From Alkalihalobacillus trypoxylicola (lineage in GTDB: Bacteria > Bacillota > Bacilli > Bacillales > Bacillaceae_D), in assembly GCF_001590785.1 (NCBI RefSeq), contig NZ_LTAO01000012.1, positions 248,001-312,000 of the forward strand: a DNA stretch of 64,000 nucleotides, written 5' to 3'. The translations under genes were made by a program, and so were the position numbers. Positions within the stretch are counted from its first letter, which is position 1; every line of letters begins with the position of its first letter. The notes under the pieces were generated by a model, which searched no databases, was not told the origin of the DNA, and saw nothing but the letters and a program-made list of their open reading frames with translations. Shown in pieces: positions 1-7,806 of the stretch.

Positions 1-308
1 ATGGAAAAGGGCTCTACTAAATCAGTATAGTGATGAAAGATTTTCGTTATTTCAATGGAAATGTCTACATAGTCCTGCATGTGGGGGCGAACGACGAGCA
101 GATGATCACATTTTTGCTGAGCTTCCCAAAGCCTTTCTGCATTTTGAATTCCATAGGATTTAGCAAGTGGACAAGCAGCTAAAATCACGCCACTCCTTCT
201 GGCGGGGTCTCCCGAAACAACTAGTGGTTTATCGAACGCCTCAGGATAGCGCGTCTTTTCAATAGAAGCATAAAAGGACTGCATATCAACTAGGAAAATG
301 ACACTCAT
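1..308 (-). CDS. uvrX: Y-family DNA polymerase (UvrX/YqjW type), 5' part only
   Basis: Translesion DNA polymerase of the UmuC/DinB family, expected to copy past UV damage. Only the first 102 codons lie in the window; the C-terminal part is beyond position 1. The N-terminus carries the Y-family catalytic motif VDMQSFYASIEK, with the metal-binding Asp and the aromatic steric-gate region. A GDPARRSG segment and a stretch of the type that contacts incoming nucleotide follow. The ATG at 308-306 is preceded by a GAAGGG ribosome site. A LexA-type operator sits in the promoter, so this should be an SOS gene. UvrX is favoured over DinB/PolIV because of the DMQSFYAS form of the motif; a phage UmuC-like polymerase is the alternative. 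Confidence 0.85.
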   Translation of the reverse strand, partial: MSVIFLVDMQSFYASIEKTRYPEAFDKPLVVSGDPARRSGVILAACPLAKSYGIQNAERLWEAQQKCDHLLVVRPHMQDYVDISIEITKIFHHYTDLVEPFS

Positions 309-367
309 CTAACGACCCTTCTTTCAATAAAATATGTTTATATAAGGGAACTTATATTCGTATTTTT

Positions 368-397
368 ATTATATGCGAATATACGTTCGTTATTCAA
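368..397 (-). promoter_or_regulatory. SOS promoter with LexA box
   Basis: On the minus strand a TTGAAT -35 (397-392) and a perfect TATAAT -10 (373-368) are 18 bp apart. The 14-mer CGAATATACGTTCG at 376-389 lies exactly between them. It matches the Bacillus LexA consensus CGAACRNRYGTTYG at 13 of 14 positions. LexA bound there would block the uvrX promoter. The rest of the 304-bp gap between uvrX and the amidase gene shows nothing else I can name. Confidence 0.8.
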
Positions 398-612
398 TCA
401 GAAAATAATGGAAATATAATGAAAGCGTATCAGAAATAAGAAATAGTCTATGCTTGGAGAAATAACCACCCACTTTTTACTATTTTATTCGATATAAAAA
501 GGGAAAGATGTTTACCAGATTGTCCTAGCACTAGTGAATTTTTAGCATACCTTGAAGTAAGAGCTACTTTACCTTCTGAAAAAAGGAAGTGGTAAAAGGG
601 AGGAGGAGAAAG

Positions 613-1788
613 ATGATTATTAAACAGGATTTTATTCCTGAAACCAATGCAAATAGACCTCGAACTAAAATGAGTCCGAGATTTATAACCGTACATGAGA
701 CGGCCAATCGAAGAAATGGTGCTAATGCTCAAATGCATGCACGATATGTCAAAAATCCAACGACACCTGTAAGCTGGCATTATACAGTCGATAATCATGA
801 AATGGTTTTTCAGCATTTACCTGTTGACGAAATAGGCTGGCATGCTGGTGATGGAGGATCAGGTCGAGGGAATAGAGAATCGATCGGTATTGAAATTTGT
901 GTAAATAGTGATGGAGATTTTATTAAAGCCATGGAAAATGCGATTGCTCTCATAAGATTTTTAATGAAGGAGCACTCGATTCCTCTTGGTCAAGTAGTGC
1001 CACATCAATATTGGACAGGGAAAAATTGTCCTGCTACGCTATTAAAGACATGGGATTTCTTTAAAGAAACATTAAAAAACAGTGTAGAAACAGATGTAAG
1101 GATAGTGACTCAAATAGAAGAAAAAAACAGTACCAAGCATCCTACCTCGTTTTTGTTGAAAAAAGGAAGTCAAGGAGAGGCAGTGCGACAGCTGCAAGAG
1201 AATTTAATAAAGGCGGGGGAATTACACCATCATTTTGTGGCAAGTGGACATTTTGATTTAGAAACAGAACGTGCCGTTCGCTCTTTTCAAAAAAAAGCAG
1301 AATTAAAGGTGGATGGCATCGTAGGCTCACACACGCAAGCGGCATTAAAGGAAATACTGAAAAAACAACCACAACCGACACCGAAAAAGCAAAAGTTTAC
1401 TAAAAAAATTATGTCGGGAAAAGATGTTCGATATATTCAGTTTGTAGTAGGGGCGAAAGTAGATGGAGTATTTGGCAAAGAGACAAAGGAAAAAGTAAAA
1501 GTTTATCAAAAAAAGCACGGACTAACAGTAGATGGAATAGTAGGCCCTAAAACTTGGGGTAAAATCGACCAATTAGCAAAAAAGACGGTTTATAAAAGGC
1601 CACTATCCCTGAAAAGTCCTTATATGAATGGGGAGGACATTAAAATGGTTCAAGCTTATTTAGGAGTCATAATGGACGGACTATATGGACCTAATACAGA
1701 AAGAGCCGTTCGCCATTATCAAGCAACACATAAGCTTGTGGTAGATGGAATAGTAGGCCCTAAAACTTGGACACAGCTATTTTCATAA
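613..1788 (+). CDS. N-acetylmuramoyl-L-alanine amidase (CwlA/XlyA type) with three peptidoglycan-binding repeats
   Basis: Cleaves the lactyl-amide bond between muramic acid and the stem peptide of cell wall. Residues 1-145 form an Amidase_2 (T7-lysozyme/AmpD) domain. Expected zinc ligands are His28 (VHET), His131 and Cys139 (PHQYWTGKNCP), with Glu93 in IGIE. Three PG_binding_1 repeats follow at about 190-250, 265-315 and 335-390, each ending near a VDGIVGPKTW-like motif. No signal peptide is visible, as in CwlA and phage-type amidases. The start is ATG 613, behind AGGAGG at 601-606; an upstream GTG in frame at 589 lacks a site. It ends in a strong terminator. It could be a phage-remnant lysin or a sporulation/autolysis amidase; no phage genes adjoin. 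Confidence 0.9.
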   Translation: MIIKQDFIPETNANRPRTKMSPRFITVHETANRRNGANAQMHARYVKNPTTPVSWHYTVDNHEMVFQHLPVDEIGWHAGDGGSGRGNRESIGIEICVNSDGDFIKAMENAIALIRFLMKEHSIPLGQVVPHQYWTGKNCPATLLKTWDFFKETLKNSVETDVRIVTQIEEKNSTKHPTSFLLKKGSQGEAVRQLQENLIKAGELHHHFVASGHFDLETERAVRSFQKKAELKVDGIVGSHTQAALKEILKKQPQPTPKKQKFTKKIMSGKDVRYIQFVVGAKVDGVFGKETKEKVKVYQKKHGLTVDGIVGPKTWGKIDQLAKKTVYKRPLSLKSPYMNGEDIKMVQAYLGVIMDGLYGPNTERAVRHYQATHKLVVDGIVGPKTWTQLFS

Positions 1789-1820
1789 TAATAGGATGAG
1801 GGAGCCCTCATCCTATTATT
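1787..1820. terminator. bidirectional terminator between amidase gene and ytxJ
   Basis: Perfect 16-bp inverted repeat (arm 1787-1802, arm 1805-1820) with a 2-nt centre. It overlaps the stop codons of both convergent genes. T-rich DNA follows on the plus side, so one hairpin can end both transcripts. Confidence 0.8.
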
Positions 1821-2166
1821 AGGTCATTTTTTCACATTGCTTCATGTTGCGAAATGTAATGTCTTGATGATGATCGCACCAGACAGAATCTTGATCTTCG
1901 ACAATGATTAATTGTGGCGATTGATGAGTAACTTCTAAATCATTCGCAATCTCATTGGAGATTTGTTTAAAATCAATAACATCTAGAAGATAAAAATCAG
2001 CATCTTCTTTATCATAAGTAGCAGCAAACTTTTGATATTCTTCATAAGCTTCAACGCAAAGCTGACACTGTTTATTTAACTTTAAAATATACGCCTTTCT
2101 TTCTGAAGACAAATGATAAATTTTTTTCCACTCGTCCATAGATTTAATTTCTTTTATTGCAGTCAT
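1819..2166 (-). CDS. ytxJ: YtxJ-like bacilliredoxin (DUF2847 family)
   Basis: Thioredoxin-fold protein of 115 residues, similar in length and layout to B. subtilis YtxJ (monothiol bacilliredoxin acting in bacillithiol redox control). The expected site is the CQLC segment followed by VEAYEEYQKF, which matches the YtxJ CPIS-AKAYEEF region; here the motif has two cysteines. A second match is ESPQ-like HQSPQLIIVED, then a WCDHHQDIT segment near the C-terminus. Tandem ATG codons occur at 2169 and 2166. The AGAGGTG site (2179-2173) is 6 nt from the second, so 2166 is chosen. Cytoplasmic; no partner gene is adjacent. Exact symbol moderately sure. Confidence 0.75.
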   Translation of the reverse strand: MTAIKEIKSMDEWKKIYHLSSERKAYILKLNKQCQLCVEAYEEYQKFAATYDKEDADFYLLDVIDFKQISNEIANDLEVTHQSPQLIIVEDQDSVWCDHHQDITFRNMKQCEKMT

Positions 2167-2580
2167 CATAAGCACCTCTAATTTATAAAATCGTTTTAAG
2201 TAAGTCATTGCAATTTACCTACTAGTGTCTATACCTTTTCTTTCCCATACTTAACCACAAATTTTAGAGATTTGTTAAAGAGGGAAAAGAATAAACCATT
2301 AATAGGATTACTATACATATAATTCATATCAACCTTAATATGTCTCCGCGCTTGTCAAATTATCCAACAGAATGGACGAATAATCAAGAGCTAATGACAA
2401 AAAATTCACTCCTAATTTTTTCCGTTAAATACCTTCAAGACAATAATATATATCCCTTACGAAAAAAAATCAACACTTTTAAGACATTTTTTATTGAATT
2501 GTACTAAAACAGTAATCAAAAAAACGAAGGGCAGGCTAGTCAGTATGCATAAAAGGCCTTTGAAAAAATTTTTTCAAATA
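2167..2580. other. gap with no gene recognised
   Basis: AT-rich intergenic DNA upstream of ytxJ. It has several short palindromic AT runs, including a stem around 2551-2578, but I see no open frame with a ribosome site and no known RNA element. The ytxJ promoter presumably lies here. Confidence 0.5.
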
Positions 2581-2846
2581 AGTGAATTTCATCATTGCTC
2601 TAAAAGTGAATGAAACAGAACGTTTCTTATAGAATATGTTTTGAATGTTTCCGAAATCACTTGTTGATTGTAACGGTAGGTAGTGACTCCCAAAGGATGA
2701 GCGCAGTCTGAAGATCCACTCTGACGAAGCCTTGCGTAGTGGGAGTTAGCTGAAGACAAGCCCTTGGGAAAGCATCTACCTAAAGTGGAAATCAAAAACC
2801 TAAACGTTAGTTTTTCATTATAAGATATGAATGATGAAATGGATTC
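2581..2846 (-). repeat. MITE-like repeat element, full copy
   Basis: A 266-bp non-coding element. Its ends are imperfect inverted repeats that share ATTTCATCATT and an AACGTTT block. The core contains a self-complementary segment with arms around GTCTTCAG and CTTCAGAC, flanked by GCTTTCCCAAGGG and CTTTGGGAGTC. Reverse-complemented, it matches the tandem array at 29860-30502 along its length and the broken copy at 23903-24045. An open frame of 67 codons crosses it but is a by-product. No transposase is present, so it would be mobilised in trans, if at all. Confidence 0.8.
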
Positions 2847-2855
2847 AAATAAAAG

Positions 2856-2894
2856 AAAAAACCAACCATTTTAACATAGAAAATAGTTGGTTTT
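2856..2894 (-). terminator. terminator of the thiamine salvage operon
   Basis: Stem AAAACCAACTA/TGGTTGGTTTT (arms 2884-2894 and 2858-2868, one mismatch) followed on the minus strand by a T run. It sits just past the thiY stop codon. Confidence 0.75.
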
Positions 2895-2902
2895 ATCATT
2901 AC

Positions 2903-3850
2903 TTAATTTTGTTCATAGTTGGATAGTAGCCATTGCTTTCCATCATCCCAATGAGCTTGATCGAAGCTACCGAAAGGTTCGTTAGGACTTTCCATTTTTT
3001 CTAGCAAAATATCTAAGCTTTCTCTCTCAACAGATTCAATTAAAGGGAAATTCCCTTCATCTTGATTTTGTAAAAGAATATCTAAACTTCCATAGGGGTC
3101 TTCTTTCATATCTGAGTAGCCTTTCTCAGCCGCGCTCCAAAAAGCATTTACAATATCTTCATTTTCACTTAGAAAAGAAGAATTCGCAATAAGGACTAAC
3201 TCATAATACGAGGGAACACCATAATCAGCAGGGTTTAGGTAATCTATATCGAAGCCCTTATGTTGTAGTACAGGATACTCGTGATTAATATAAGCACCAA
3301 TAATAGCGTCCGTTCTTTCACTCATAATAGCAGGACCTAATTCAAATCCAACATCAATTACATTAACTTTAGAAAAATCGCCCCCATCTAATTCCACCAT
3401 TGTTTTTAAATATAACTCATTTAAGGCAATCCCTGAATAACCTACCGTATGTCCTTCTAAATCTGCTGGGCTATTAAAATTCTGGCTACTAAGAAATAAA
3501 AGGTGATTTAAAGGGCTACGAACAATAGGAGCTACAACCGATACAGGCAAATCCTCTTCCTGAGCTAGAATGATATTATTTTGATAACTAATGGCAAATT
3601 CAATAGCGCCAGAGCCAGCTAATTGAATGGGATCAGAGGGGTTGGCAGGAAATACAATGTCCACATCCAAACCTTCCTCCTCAAAGTATCCTTCTTCTAA
3701 TGCTACATATAAAAAGGTATGGACCGCATTTGGATACCAATCGAGCATTATTTCAACCTGTTTTAAGTTATTTTGAGCTTCGGTTTGACAAGCGCTTAAG
3801 AAAATAAGAGTACTTACTACGGCTATCATTTTTATTTTCAAGAATTTCAT
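2903..3850 (-). CDS. thiY: thiamine-precursor (formylaminopyrimidine) ABC transporter, substrate-binding lipoprotein
   Basis: Extracellular binding protein of the NMT1/THI5-like fold. In B. halodurans this ThiY binds N-formyl-4-amino-5-aminomethyl-2-methylpyrimidine, a thiamine breakdown product. A lipoprotein signal runs over residues 1-20 with lipobox LSAC and acylated Cys21. The mature part opens with EIMLDWYPNAVHTF, typical of this family, and later has GYSGIALNELYL. Length 315 is normal. It is the last gene of the ylmB-tenA-thiZ-thiX-thiY operon, and its ATG overlaps the thiX stop by 4 nt. It should be repressed by thiamine pyrophosphate through the riboswitch at 7581-7670. Confidence 0.9.
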   Translation of the reverse strand: MKFLKIKMIAVVSTLIFLSACQTEAQNNLKQVEIMLDWYPNAVHTFLYVALEEGYFEEEGLDVDIVFPANPSDPIQLAGSGAIEFAISYQNNIILAQEEDLPVSVVAPIVRSPLNHLLFLSSQNFNSPADLEGHTVGYSGIALNELYLKTMVELDGGDFSKVNVIDVGFELGPAIMSERTDAIIGAYINHEYPVLQHKGFDIDYLNPADYGVPSYYELVLIANSSFLSENEDIVNAFWSAAEKGYSDMKEDPYGSLDILLQNQDEGNFPLIESVERESLDILLEKMESPNEPFGSFDQAHWDDGKQWLLSNYEQN

Positions 3851-4608
3851 CTAGTTCTCCTCCACTTAAATCCATATTTTTCTATAATGGTTACTAATAA
3901 AAACCCAGTAATACCAATTAAAGATAACCATACAATAGGGGCAAATACTCCAGCCCCATCAAACTGAGTCATCATGCGGCGACTGAAATACCCAAGCCCT
4001 GCATTTGCACCGAGCCATTCTCCTATAGCAGCTCCAATTACGCTTAAGGGAATAGCTATTTTTAAACCAGATAAAAATGAAGGCAGAGCAGAAGGTACGT
4101 ATAATTTTGTGAAAAGATTCCATTTGTTTGCTCCTGCTGTTAAAAACCATTCTTTCTGTTCGGATGATACCGACCTAAATCCATCGAACGTATTGACAGT
4201 AATAGGGAAAAAGGTAATCAAAATGGTCACCACCACTTTACTCCAGATGGAGTAGCCAAACCATAAAACAAAAATTGGAGCAAGGGCAATAATCGGTATT
4301 GTTTGAGACGTAACTAAAAGGGGATATACGGCTCGTTCTAGAATTTTAAAGAGATGCATACAAATAGCTAAAACAACCCCAAGAATGGTAGATAGAGCAA
4401 GTCCAATCCCAACAACAGTAAGAGTCGCAGGAAGATGTACATAGAACAGTATTTCGTGAATGTCAAAAAGCTTAAATAAGATAAGAGAGGGAGAAGGGAA
4501 CATATAAGGCATGTTGAGATGGTCTGCTACAATCTCCCAAATTAGTATTAAAATAATAATTAAAAACAAAGCACTTAACCTTTGTTTTACGGCATGAAAA
4601 AAATACAT
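3847..4608 (-). CDS. thiX: thiamine-precursor ABC transporter, permease
   Basis: Membrane subunit of the ThiXYZ importer, 253 residues, of the binding-protein-dependent permease family (SsuC/TauC-like). Hydrophobic segments cover roughly residues 13-30, 58-85, 95-120, 125-145, 180-200 and 222-243. The EAA-type loop that contacts the ATPase is recognisable around EWFLTAGANKWNLFTKLYVP. The start ATG 4608 has AGGAGAT 5 nt upstream. A 65-bp gap separates it from thiZ, while the thiY start overlaps its stop. Partners are ThiZ (ATPase) and ThiY (binding protein). Confidence 0.9.
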   Translation of the reverse strand: MYFFHAVKQRLSALFLIIILILIWEIVADHLNMPYMFPSPSLILFKLFDIHEILFYVHLPATLTVVGIGLALSTILGVVLAICMHLFKILERAVYPLLVTSQTIPIIALAPIFVLWFGYSIWSKVVVTILITFFPITVNTFDGFRSVSSEQKEWFLTAGANKWNLFTKLYVPSALPSFLSGLKIAIPLSVIGAAIGEWLGANAGLGYFSRRMMTQFDGAGVFAPIVWLSLIGITGFLLVTIIEKYGFKWRRTR

Positions 4609-4673
4609 AAAGTATCTCCTTTAAGAGGTTGTCACTTAGTGTGTACGCTATTGTTATGAACGATTTAATTCAT

Positions 4674-5453
4674 TCAGAAAAGTTTCTCTTTTACTAATGA
4701 ATGTATAGGAGGTGCTTCTGTTAATTGCTGAACAATCTCTTGTTTCCATTCAAATAATTCGTTTTTCATTTGTCGTGGTCGAGTTTCTTTTATTACACAT
4801 TGATTATATGAAGAGAGTGGCTTTTTAGAAAATATGAACACTCGATCGGCCAAAAGTAAAGCCTCATCAATATCATGAGTAACAAAAATAATCGTTAATT
4901 TCCATTTTTTCCACATCTGTAAGAGCCATTCATGCATAGTCATTCTTGTCATGGCATCTAAAGCGCTGAAAGGTTCGTCTAAGAGTAGAAGGTCTTTACC
5001 GCTAAGCATGGCACGTAAAAAGGAAACTCTTTGCCTCATACCACCAGAGAGCTGATGAGGGTATTTGTGACTATGTTGATGAAGCTGAAATTCTTCTAAA
5101 TAACTAGAAGCCATTTTTCTCGCTTTTTTTTTGTTTATTCCTTGAAGCTCTAAAGGAAGAGCCGCATTGTCTAATATGGTTCTCCATTCTAGTAGTAAAT
5201 CACGCTGAGGCATATAGCCAATCTTTTTCATTCCTTCGGCGATCGGTTGATTGCGAAAGGAAATGGTACCAGAAATTGGTAATTCAAGAGAAGTCATCAG
5301 GCGAAATAAAGTACTTTTGCCTGTTCCACTTGGAGCAATAAAGCATACAAATTCTCCTTCAGTAATTGAAAAGCTAAGCTCATCAATAACTAATTCAGAT
5401 GTTTTCGGATAAGAAAAAGAGACCTGCTCAAAATCAATAATACTACTTCTCAT
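4674..5453 (-). CDS. thiZ: thiamine-precursor ABC transporter, ATP-binding protein
   Basis: ATPase of the ThiXYZ importer, 259 residues. Walker A is APSGTGKST at residues 40-48, followed by a Q-loop near YMPQRD, signature LSGGMRQRV near 140, Walker B LLLLDEPFSALD and switch His in VTHDIDEAL. The ATG at 5453 lies inside the tenA 3' end, an 11-nt overlap without a strong ribosome site, which suggests translational coupling. The fold resembles SsuB/TauB ATPases; the operon context identifies the substrate class. Confidence 0.9.
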   Translation of the reverse strand: MRSSIIDFEQVSFSYPKTSELVIDELSFSITEGEFVCFIAPSGTGKSTLFRLMTSLELPISGTISFRNQPIAEGMKKIGYMPQRDLLLEWRTILDNAALPLELQGINKKKARKMASSYLEEFQLHQHSHKYPHQLSGGMRQRVSFLRAMLSGKDLLLLDEPFSALDAMTRMTMHEWLLQMWKKWKLTIIFVTHDIDEALLLADRVFIFSKKPLSSYNQCVIKETRPRQMKNELFEWKQEIVQQLTEAPPIHSLVKEKLF

Positions 5454-6120
5454 CTAAAGGCCACATCGCTTTTTGATAAGACATGTCCCAAAACATGTAT
5501 TCAAAACGACTCGTATTTAAAAAGATTTCTTCTAACTGATTCTTTTCTTCTTCAGAGCTAAAGGTAGTGAATTCGTTTAATAAATTAATTTGCCAAGAAG
5601 CAACTTCTCCAAATTCAGGAGACTGATACATTTGTACCCATTCACCATACCATTCATGCTCCATAGCCCCGGGTATTTCACTTAATTTTTTCCCTATTTC
5701 ATAATAGCTCCAAGCGCAAGGCAAGACAGCTGCTAATAATTCCTTAATAGAACCTCTTTGTGCGATATTTAACATGTACGAGCTATAAGCAATAGTAGTG
5801 GGAGAGGGCTTTGTATTGGTTAGCTCACTTTCAGAAATACCAAGTCGCTTTGCATAAGCACGGTGTAAGGCCATTTCCTCATTTAATGTTATGTGGAGCA
5901 TTTGAGCGAAGGTTTGCATAACATCAAGTCGGTCTGCTTTTAAGCTACCCAGTGCAAATAAGCGAGCATAGTCAATCAAATAAATATAATCCTGACACAT
6001 AAAGAATTTAAATTTATCGATATCTAATGTACCGTGTCCGATTCCTTGAACAAAAGGGTGATGATGACTTTGATTCCAAATAGGCTTAGCTGTCTCATAA
6101 ATACGGTCTGTGAATTTCAT
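5443..6120 (-). CDS. tenA: aminopyrimidine aminohydrolase TenA (thiaminase II)
   Basis: Hydrolyses aminomethylpyrimidine to hydroxymethylpyrimidine, so that the pyrimidine half of degraded thiamine is recycled. Length 225. The catalytic cysteine is Cys135 in LPCAWSYYEIGKKL, the same number as in B. subtilis TenA. CQDYIYLIDYARLFA and the C-terminal FWDMSYQ with acidic residues are also conserved. The start ATG 6120 is set by AAGGAGGAAAT just upstream; longer in-frame starts inside ylmB have no site. It begins 1 nt after the ylmB stop codon. It acts after YlmB, which removes the formyl group. Confidence 0.95.
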   Translation of the reverse strand: MKFTDRIYETAKPIWNQSHHHPFVQGIGHGTLDIDKFKFFMCQDYIYLIDYARLFALGSLKADRLDVMQTFAQMLHITLNEEMALHRAYAKRLGISESELTNTKPSPTTIAYSSYMLNIAQRGSIKELLAAVLPCAWSYYEIGKKLSEIPGAMEHEWYGEWVQMYQSPEFGEVASWQINLLNEFTTFSSEEEKNQLEEIFLNTSRFEYMFWDMSYQKAMWPLDEK

Positions 6121-6121
6121 T

Positions 6122-7399
6122 TTATATTTCCTCCTTCGGTAAATTACACCATTGATAGATGAATTGAATAAGAGATTTACAATAGTCGAAAAGTTCATCA
6201 ATAGATAGCTCTTCATTAAGAGAATGGGCTTGTTCTAACTTACCTGGACCATAGATAACGGTTTTAATGTTCGCTTCTGATAACCAGCCACCATCTGTAA
6301 CAGATGGAGACATGGAGACGTTTACATCCTTATTAAAAACTTGTTTGTGCGTTTCTTGAAGCAGCTGGACCCCTTGCCAATTTGGACTCACTTCAAGAGC
6401 AGGAAATATTTCTCCTCTATCCTCAATCATCGAATTACCTCCCCAGCGGAAGGCAGGAGGGTTTTTCCTTAACCATGGGTCACTACTAGCTACAGCCATT
6501 AGATGCTCTTCAATTTCTTGTGTAACGGATTCGTAGGATTCATTAGGGTAAAAGTGAACCGTAATCCATAATGCGCATTGATTAGGTGTGAAGGCTGGAT
6601 GAATCCCTCCTTCAATGACTGCTGGATTTATCGTATTACTTCCTGGCAAAAATCCAGGATATGATTTGGTTACAGCCCAATGTCTTTCTAAATCCTGTAA
6701 ACCATTAATCATTTTAGTCATTTTCTCTATAGCATTAGCAGCAAACAGACCACCGCCAGCATGGATCATTTTACTTCTTGTACCGTCATGATGAGTCGTA
6801 GGGCTTTCGATCGTAACCCAGCCCGTAATAACGCCCCCTTGACCTTGAATTTGACATTCACTTGTGTCAGCAACAATGGCAAAATCGCCACTGTAGCCAC
6901 GATTTATACATTCTTTTGTGCCGGCTTCGCCGACCTCTTCACCAATAACTGATTGTAAAATGACATCTCCTTTTAATTCGAAACCTTCCTTTTTGAGAAG
7001 AGATAAACAAAAGAGACAGGCAGCTAAACCACCTTTCATATCTGCTACACCTCTACCAAAGATAGAGTTATTGTTAATGGTCGCTTCAAAAGGCGGGGTG
7101 TCCCAAAGCTCCTTATCTTCAATGGCAGCAACGTCAATATGTCCATTTAAAATAAGGCTCCTGTATTCATTGGAGTTACTTCCTTTTTTCGTTCCAACAA
7201 CATTGAAATCATTGTGGTAAATTTCCCACATGTCCACATCAGCACCTAAATCTTTTAAATAATCAGCGATAAATTTTTGGGCAGGCAAGGTATTTCGGGC
7301 TGGCGGGCTCTCAGTTTGAAATGATACTAATTTAGTAAGTAAGGAAAGAAGTTCCTCTTTATGCTCCTCTACTAAATTAGATAACGGATTAGAATTCAT
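6122..7399 (-). CDS. ylmB: formylaminopyrimidine deformylase YlmB (M20 family)
   Basis: Zinc hydrolase of the ArgE/DapE/M20 family, 425 residues. In the thiamine salvage route it deformylates imported formylaminopyrimidine to supply TenA. Metal-site motifs are NGHIDVA (about 85-90), GRGVADMKGG (about 113-122) and the GEEVGEAGT segment with the catalytic Glu. A dimerisation domain lies in the middle. The start ATG 7399 has GAGGAGGAACC upstream. It is the first gene behind the TPP riboswitch. Sequence alone could suggest acetylornithine deacetylase; the neighbours thiXYZ and tenA decide the role. Confidence 0.9.
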   Translation of the reverse strand: MNSNPLSNLVEEHKEELLSLLTKLVSFQTESPPARNTLPAQKFIADYLKDLGADVDMWEIYHNDFNVVGTKKGSNSNEYRSLILNGHIDVAAIEDKELWDTPPFEATINNNSIFGRGVADMKGGLAACLFCLSLLKKEGFELKGDVILQSVIGEEVGEAGTKECINRGYSGDFAIVADTSECQIQGQGGVITGWVTIESPTTHHDGTRSKMIHAGGGLFAANAIEKMTKMINGLQDLERHWAVTKSYPGFLPGSNTINPAVIEGGIHPAFTPNQCALWITVHFYPNESYESVTQEIEEHLMAVASSDPWLRKNPPAFRWGGNSMIEDRGEIFPALEVSPNWQGVQLLQETHKQVFNKDVNVSMSPSVTDGGWLSEANIKTVIYGPGKLEQAHSLNEELSIDELFDYCKSLIQFIYQWCNLPKEEI

Positions 7400-7460
7400 T
7401 GGTTCCTCCTCTTTTTATATACTCGTAACCAATGGGGGAAGGGGAGTGATTTAAAACATA

Positions 7461-7492
7461 AAAAAACCTCCAGGCGAAATTCGACTGGAAGT
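7461..7492 (-). terminator. regulatory terminator of the TPP riboswitch
   Basis: On the minus strand, ACTTCCAG (7492-7485) pairs with CTGGAGGT (7473-7466) around an inner CGAA-T-TTCG stem, then a T run follows. The 5' arm CACTTCC is complementary to GGAAGTG at the 3' end of the aptamer. The free aptamer strand can therefore form an antiterminator, and ligand binding should release the terminator. Confidence 0.85.
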
Positions 7493-7580
7493 GTTATTGG
7501 TCCGTATAAATGTACCAAGCTGCAAAAGCAACAGGTGCACTAAAATACAAATCTATTCATAAATCTCTCATGAATAGTTG

Positions 7581-7670
7581 ACCCACTTCCCTCCGCTAGT
7601 ATTATCTAGATCAGGTATAAGGGTTAAGGCATCAAAACCTCTCTCAGCAAAAAATTGCACCCCTAGTGGT
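7581..7670 (-). promoter_or_regulatory. TPP riboswitch (THI box)
   Basis: The minus strand shows the hallmark blocks of the thi-box aptamer in order: AGGGGTGC, CTGAGAGAGG, ACCCTTATACCTGATCT, GATAATACTAGCGGAGGGAAG. Outer pairing joins ACCACT (7670-7665) with AGTGGGT (7587-7581). A TATAAT hexamer at 7691-7686 could be the promoter -10. The downstream terminator at 7461-7492 completes an OFF switch for ylmB-tenA-thiZXY when thiamine pyrophosphate is plentiful. This fills most of the 407-bp gap between ylmB and hup. Confidence 0.95.
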
Positions 7671-7762
7671 TAAAACGAGTATGTAATTATATTCATCCAT
7701 ACACTATCATATTTAAAATAGGAAAACAAGAATAATTGCGAAAATTAAAAATAACAAAGAAA

Positions 7763-7795
7763 AAAGAAGTGATGGCTATTAACCATCACTTCTTT
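7763..7795 (-). terminator. terminator of hup
   Basis: Perfect 13-bp stem (7763-7775 with 7783-7795) enclosing a 7-nt loop, followed by TTTTTC on the minus strand, 12 bp past the hup stop. Confidence 0.85.
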
Positions 7796-7806
7796 GATGC
7801 TTCCAA

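Noticed and set aside
448-816. Minus-strand frame of 122 codons overlapping the amidase gene
   Set aside because: It is the antisense of a clear amidase domain, lacks a ribosome site and resembles no known protein.
1142-1381. Minus-strand frame opposite the peptidoglycan-binding region
   Set aside because: Antisense shadow of conserved coding sequence with unlikely composition.
2592-2795. Open frame of 67 codons within the first repeat element, minus strand, sharing CFPKGLSSANS-type peptides with the frame at 29987-30268
   Set aside because: Similarity comes from the repeat DNA itself. There is no ribosome site, the frame is not kept in the third core of the array (two extra bases), and the DNA is palindromic.
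2903-7399. Possible new ABC transport system
   Set aside because: Gene content and the TPP riboswitch identify it as the described ThiXYZ-TenA-YlmB thiamine salvage route.
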